Assembly: GCA_034003585.1 (NCBI GenBank)
Contig: JAVEYH010000160.1
Span: 1-6,425 of the forward strand
DNA from: JAPXSY01 sp034003585
GTDB lineage: Bacteria; Verrucomicrobiota; Kiritimatiellia; RFP12; UBA1067
Direction: 5' to 3'
DNA length: 6,425 nt
Part shown: positions 4,252 to 6,425 of the stretch, piece by piece
Layout of the letters: every line of letters starts with the position of its first letter
Position numbering within the stretch: position 1 is the first letter of the stretch
Program-made: the position numbers and the translations under genes
Notes under the pieces: generated by a model
Database searches by the model: none
Told to the model about the DNA's origin: nothing
The model's input: only the letters and a program-made list of their open reading frames with translations

Positions 4252-6425
4252 TTAGAAAAACTGGATCAGCGTGCCCTGATCCGGCAGTTTCTCCAACTCG
4301 ACCTTGAGCGCCGTGAGTGTGGCGTTGGTGACCACGGCGGTGACGTTGGTGATGCTTGGCGTGCGCGTGAAGTCCCACGCGAACCAGGCGGTCGGCGCGG
4401 CCGAGCGGTCCGGCACCTCCGCCGCCGGGATCGTGAGGCGCACGTTGTAACCGCCCTCGGCCTCCACCGCCGAGTTGGTGAACCCGGCGGCCGCGAAGTC
4501 CGCCACCACCTGCTCCAGCGTCTTGGCGCCGGGCGTCAGCGCCAGCCGCACGTTGAGCGCGATCAGCCGGTTGGTCTTGAGATTCGCGATCTCCACATGG
4601 CCCATGGGCGCGGGATCGAACGGCCCGGCCGCCATGACGCCGCCCGCGCTCAGCGCCCCCTTGAGCGACCCGCTTGCCAGCGCCACGCCTGATGTGGTGT
4701 TCAGCAGCGTCTGAACGCTCCACAGGTTGCTGTCGGGAAGGGACGTGTAGTAATGAGTGGACGACTTCACCCCGGTCATCAGCGCGAAGGCGTTGGTGCG
4801 CAGCAGCAGCGCGCCGCCGTCCAGCGCCACGCGCAGGTGGCCGCAGCGGTAGGCGTTCCCCGTGAAGTTGACGGGCGCGAGATGCGCCGGGCTCTGGTCG
4901 AGCGTGTACTCCAGCAGAAACTCCTTCAACCCGCCGCCCACATAACTGAACATCGGGACCGTCACCTGCGGCGCGGAACCCTTGAGCCGCAACTCCGAGG
5001 TGCCGCTGTTGAAGATGGCGTAGTTGGCCGGCGCCACGGTGAACGCGCCGCCGCTGATCTCGACCCGCGCGGGCTGCGCCGCGGAGCCGTACACGTAAAA
5101 GCCCGCGTTGGTCACCTCCCCGCCGCTCTGCATAACGTGATGCCCGGCATTGACGGTCAAGTTGCCCTTCTGCCCGAACCAGCCGTCCCGGATCCGCACC
5201 GTGGGCCGCGCACCCGCCGTGCCGGCCGGCAGATCGAGCGCGTCGCACGCGATCACGCCGCCGTCCAGGTCAAGCTGCCCGCCGCACGCCACCTCGATCT
5301 CCGCGTTCGCCGCCGCATTGGTCACCGTCACCGCGGCGTCCTCGATCCAAAGCGTGCCGGTCTGACTGACGCTGATCCGGTTCGCGGAAACGGCCGCGCC
5401 GTCGCGGGCCGTGAAGCGGCTCGAGACCGTGCCGTTGAGGGTCAAATCCCCGGCCGTCACCGCCAGCCTGCCGCCGCTCTGCTCCACCTCGTTCGTCGCC
5501 CCGGAGAGCAGCAGACCGTTGCTGACCGTGATGTCGCTCTCCGTCATGGCCACCAGGCCGGTGGAGCCCGAGTAATTTCCGACGTTGACTGTTGTGAAAG
5601 TGTTGGTATGGCCGTTGAGCGTCAAACTTCCGAATGTGCCCGCCTCGTGACCCACCCTGAGATTCGAGCCCAAAGCCTGCCAATTCCCGTTGCCCCCGTT
5701 GACGGTCATGACCCCGCGGCCGCCCGACACACTGCCGAGCACCACATTGTTCGAGGTGATCAGGCTGCCGCCGTTGACGGTCAGGGTGCCCTGCGCCCCG
5801 GACGAATAGCCCAGATAGGTGTAATCCGAACAGATCAGCGTGCCGTTGTTGAGCGTGTACGCGCCTTGCGCGTTCGCGTTTCGCGCCAGATAGAGATCCG
5901 CTCCGTTATCGAAGCTGTTGGTGCCACCCTCCTGCATGAACGATCCCGGCCCGGTGTGGCCCACGTACCCTGTGCCGCGTGTCCGGAGCATGCCGTTCGA
6001 GAGGGTGAAGAAACCCGATCCGATCTTTCCGACGTAGAGCGTTTGGGCCGTGACCTCGCCGCCGGTCATCACCACCACACCGGTCGCGGAAGAGCTCGCC
6101 TGCGCCAGCACAAAGTCTTTGGTTCCGGTGTCGATCGTGCCGCCGGTGATCTGGAACAGGCCGCGGCCGTTGCCGACATTCCCGGCCAGTAGCTTGGTGT
6201 CGGTGATCACCGCGCCCGGCTCGATCCGGACTGTGCCCGATGCGCCCAAATCCTGCCCCAACGCGATGGTCAGGTTCGTCAGAAACGAGCCGTCCGGGAT
6301 CACCGCGTATCCGCCGTTGTTGACAAAGCCGATTTCGTTTTCCGGCACCGCACCGCTAACCCAGTTGGCGCTGTTGTTCCAGTCGCCCTCGACGCCCGCC
6401 GCGCCTTTCCAATAGTCGTCCGCCC
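4252..6425 (-). CDS. Large beta-helix repeat protein (T5SS/PEP-CTERM-associated type repeats), 5' end outside window
   Basis: The last 723 residues of a long, probably exported protein. The open frame continues unbroken to the right window edge; a GTG at 6346-6348 could be mistaken for the start, but in-frame residues before it (YWKG, GDWNNSANW) form the W..G.W....NW module that opens such repeat blocks, so the true start lies further right. About ten repeats of 23-28 residues follow, then a looser Gly/Asn/Thr-rich beta region to about residue 480, then a C-terminal region of some 240 residues ending in LIQFF. The repeats resemble those named T5SS/PEP-CTERM-associated, expected to stack as a right-handed beta-helix in surface or secreted proteins. 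No PEP-CTERM, LPXTG or recognisable autotransporter barrel is seen. No catalytic motif is visible; adhesion or polysaccharide binding is possible but unproven. Signal peptide not visible. Confidence 0.85.
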   Translation of the reverse strand, partial: ADDYWKGAAGVEGDWNNSANWVSGAVPENEIGFVNNGGYAVIPDGSFLTNLTIALGQDLGASGTVRIEPGAVITDTKLLAGNVGNGRGLFQITGGTIDTGTKDFVLAQASSSATGVVVMTGGEVTAQTLYVGKIGSGFFTLSNGMLRTRGTGYVGHTGPGSFMQEGGTNSFDNGADLYLARNANAQGAYTLNNGTLICSDYTYLGYSSGAQGTLTVNGGSLITSNNVVLGSVSGGRGVMTVNGGNGNWQALGSNLRVGHEAGTFGSLTLNGHTNTFTTVNVGNYSGSTGLVAMTESDITVSNGLLLSGATNEVEQSGGRLAVTAGDLTLNGTVSSRFTARDGAAVSANRISVSQTGTLWIEDAAVTVTNAAANAEIEVACGGQLDLDGGVIACDALDLPAGTAGARPTVRIRDGWFGQKGNLTVNAGHHVMQSGGEVTNAGFYVYGSAAQPARVEISGGAFTVAPANYAIFNSGTSELRLKGSAPQVTVPMFSYVGGGLKEFLLEYTLDQSPAHLAPVNFTGNAYRCGHLRVALDGGALLLRTNAFALMTGVKSSTHYYTSLPDSNLWSVQTLLNTTSGVALASGSLKGALSAGGVMAAGPFDPAPMGHVEIANLKTNRLIALNVRLALTPGAKTLEQVVADFAAAGFTNSAVEAEGGYNVRLTIPAAEVPDRSAAPTAWFAWDFTRTPSITNVTAVVTNATLTALKVELEKLPDQGTLIQFF
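5506..6258 (-). repeat. Ten protein-level repeats within the beta-helix protein
   Basis: Consecutive units of 23-28 residues with the pattern G-x(3-6)-G-x-hydrophobic-T-hydrophobic-x-G-G-x(6-9)-hydrophobic-x-V/L-G. Clear examples are GAQGTLTVNGGSLITSNNVV and GRGVMTVNGG followed by NLRVG. They occupy residues 56-306 of the visible protein. DNA-level identity between units is low, so these are old repeats kept by structure and not a recent tandem expansion. Confidence 0.8.

Noticed and set aside
4753..6192. Plus-strand open frame of 479 codons opposite the beta-helix gene
   Set aside because: Arg/His/Ala-rich antisense shadow; the minus-strand frame has the regular repeats of a real protein.

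Overview
The window is a GC-rich bacterial scaffold fragment. All four recognisable genes lie on the minus strand, so transcription runs from high to low coordinates. A run of exactly 100 N marks an assembly join, which suggests a metagenome-assembled genome. Three things point loosely to the PVC group (Kiritimatiellota, Verrucomicrobiota or Lentisphaerota): a secreted GH10 xylanase with flanking beta modules, a very large secreted protein with 'T5SS/PEP-CTERM-associated' type repeats, and GC-rich spacers full of palindromes and short tandem repeats. This placement is an inference from gene style; no phylogenetic marker is present.

Layout from right to left, the direction of transcription. 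Positions 6425-4252 hold the 3' part of a giant beta-helix repeat protein that enters from the right edge. Positions 4251-3970 are a gene-free spacer with small stem-loops, a 23-codon relic of an IS transposase catalytic domain on the plus strand, and a 54-bp nested palindrome. Positions 3969-3870 are the scaffold gap. Positions 3869-2760 encode an MFS transporter whose first ~50-60 residues are lost in the gap. A 147-bp spacer follows, with a hairpin and a two-variant hexamer repeat. Positions 2612-1263 encode a complete secreted GH10 endo-1,4-beta-xylanase. A 110-bp spacer carries a two-variant heptamer repeat. Positions 1152-346 encode a complete short-chain dehydrogenase/reductase. Positions 345-1 contain no convincing gene but hold a paired-hairpin (BIME-like) element, a second single hairpin and, at the very edge, a possible ribosome site with ATG for another minus-strand gene.

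How the genes could work together: MFS transporter, xylanase and SDR are co-directional and form a plausible carbohydrate cluster. The xylanase would cut xylan outside the cytoplasm, the MFS protein would import a sugar or sugar acid, and the SDR would oxidise or reduce it in the cytosol. The substrates of the transporter and the SDR cannot be read from sequence, and the spacers are long enough that one shared transcript is not certain. The repeat protein is separated by the gap and the mobile-element debris and need not belong to the cluster.

I found no defence system, CRISPR array, phage module or clearly new multi-gene system. The most unusual items are the nested palindromes, the two-variant tandem repeats on both sides of the xylanase, and the apparent insertion of the xylanase barrel into one split beta-sandwich.
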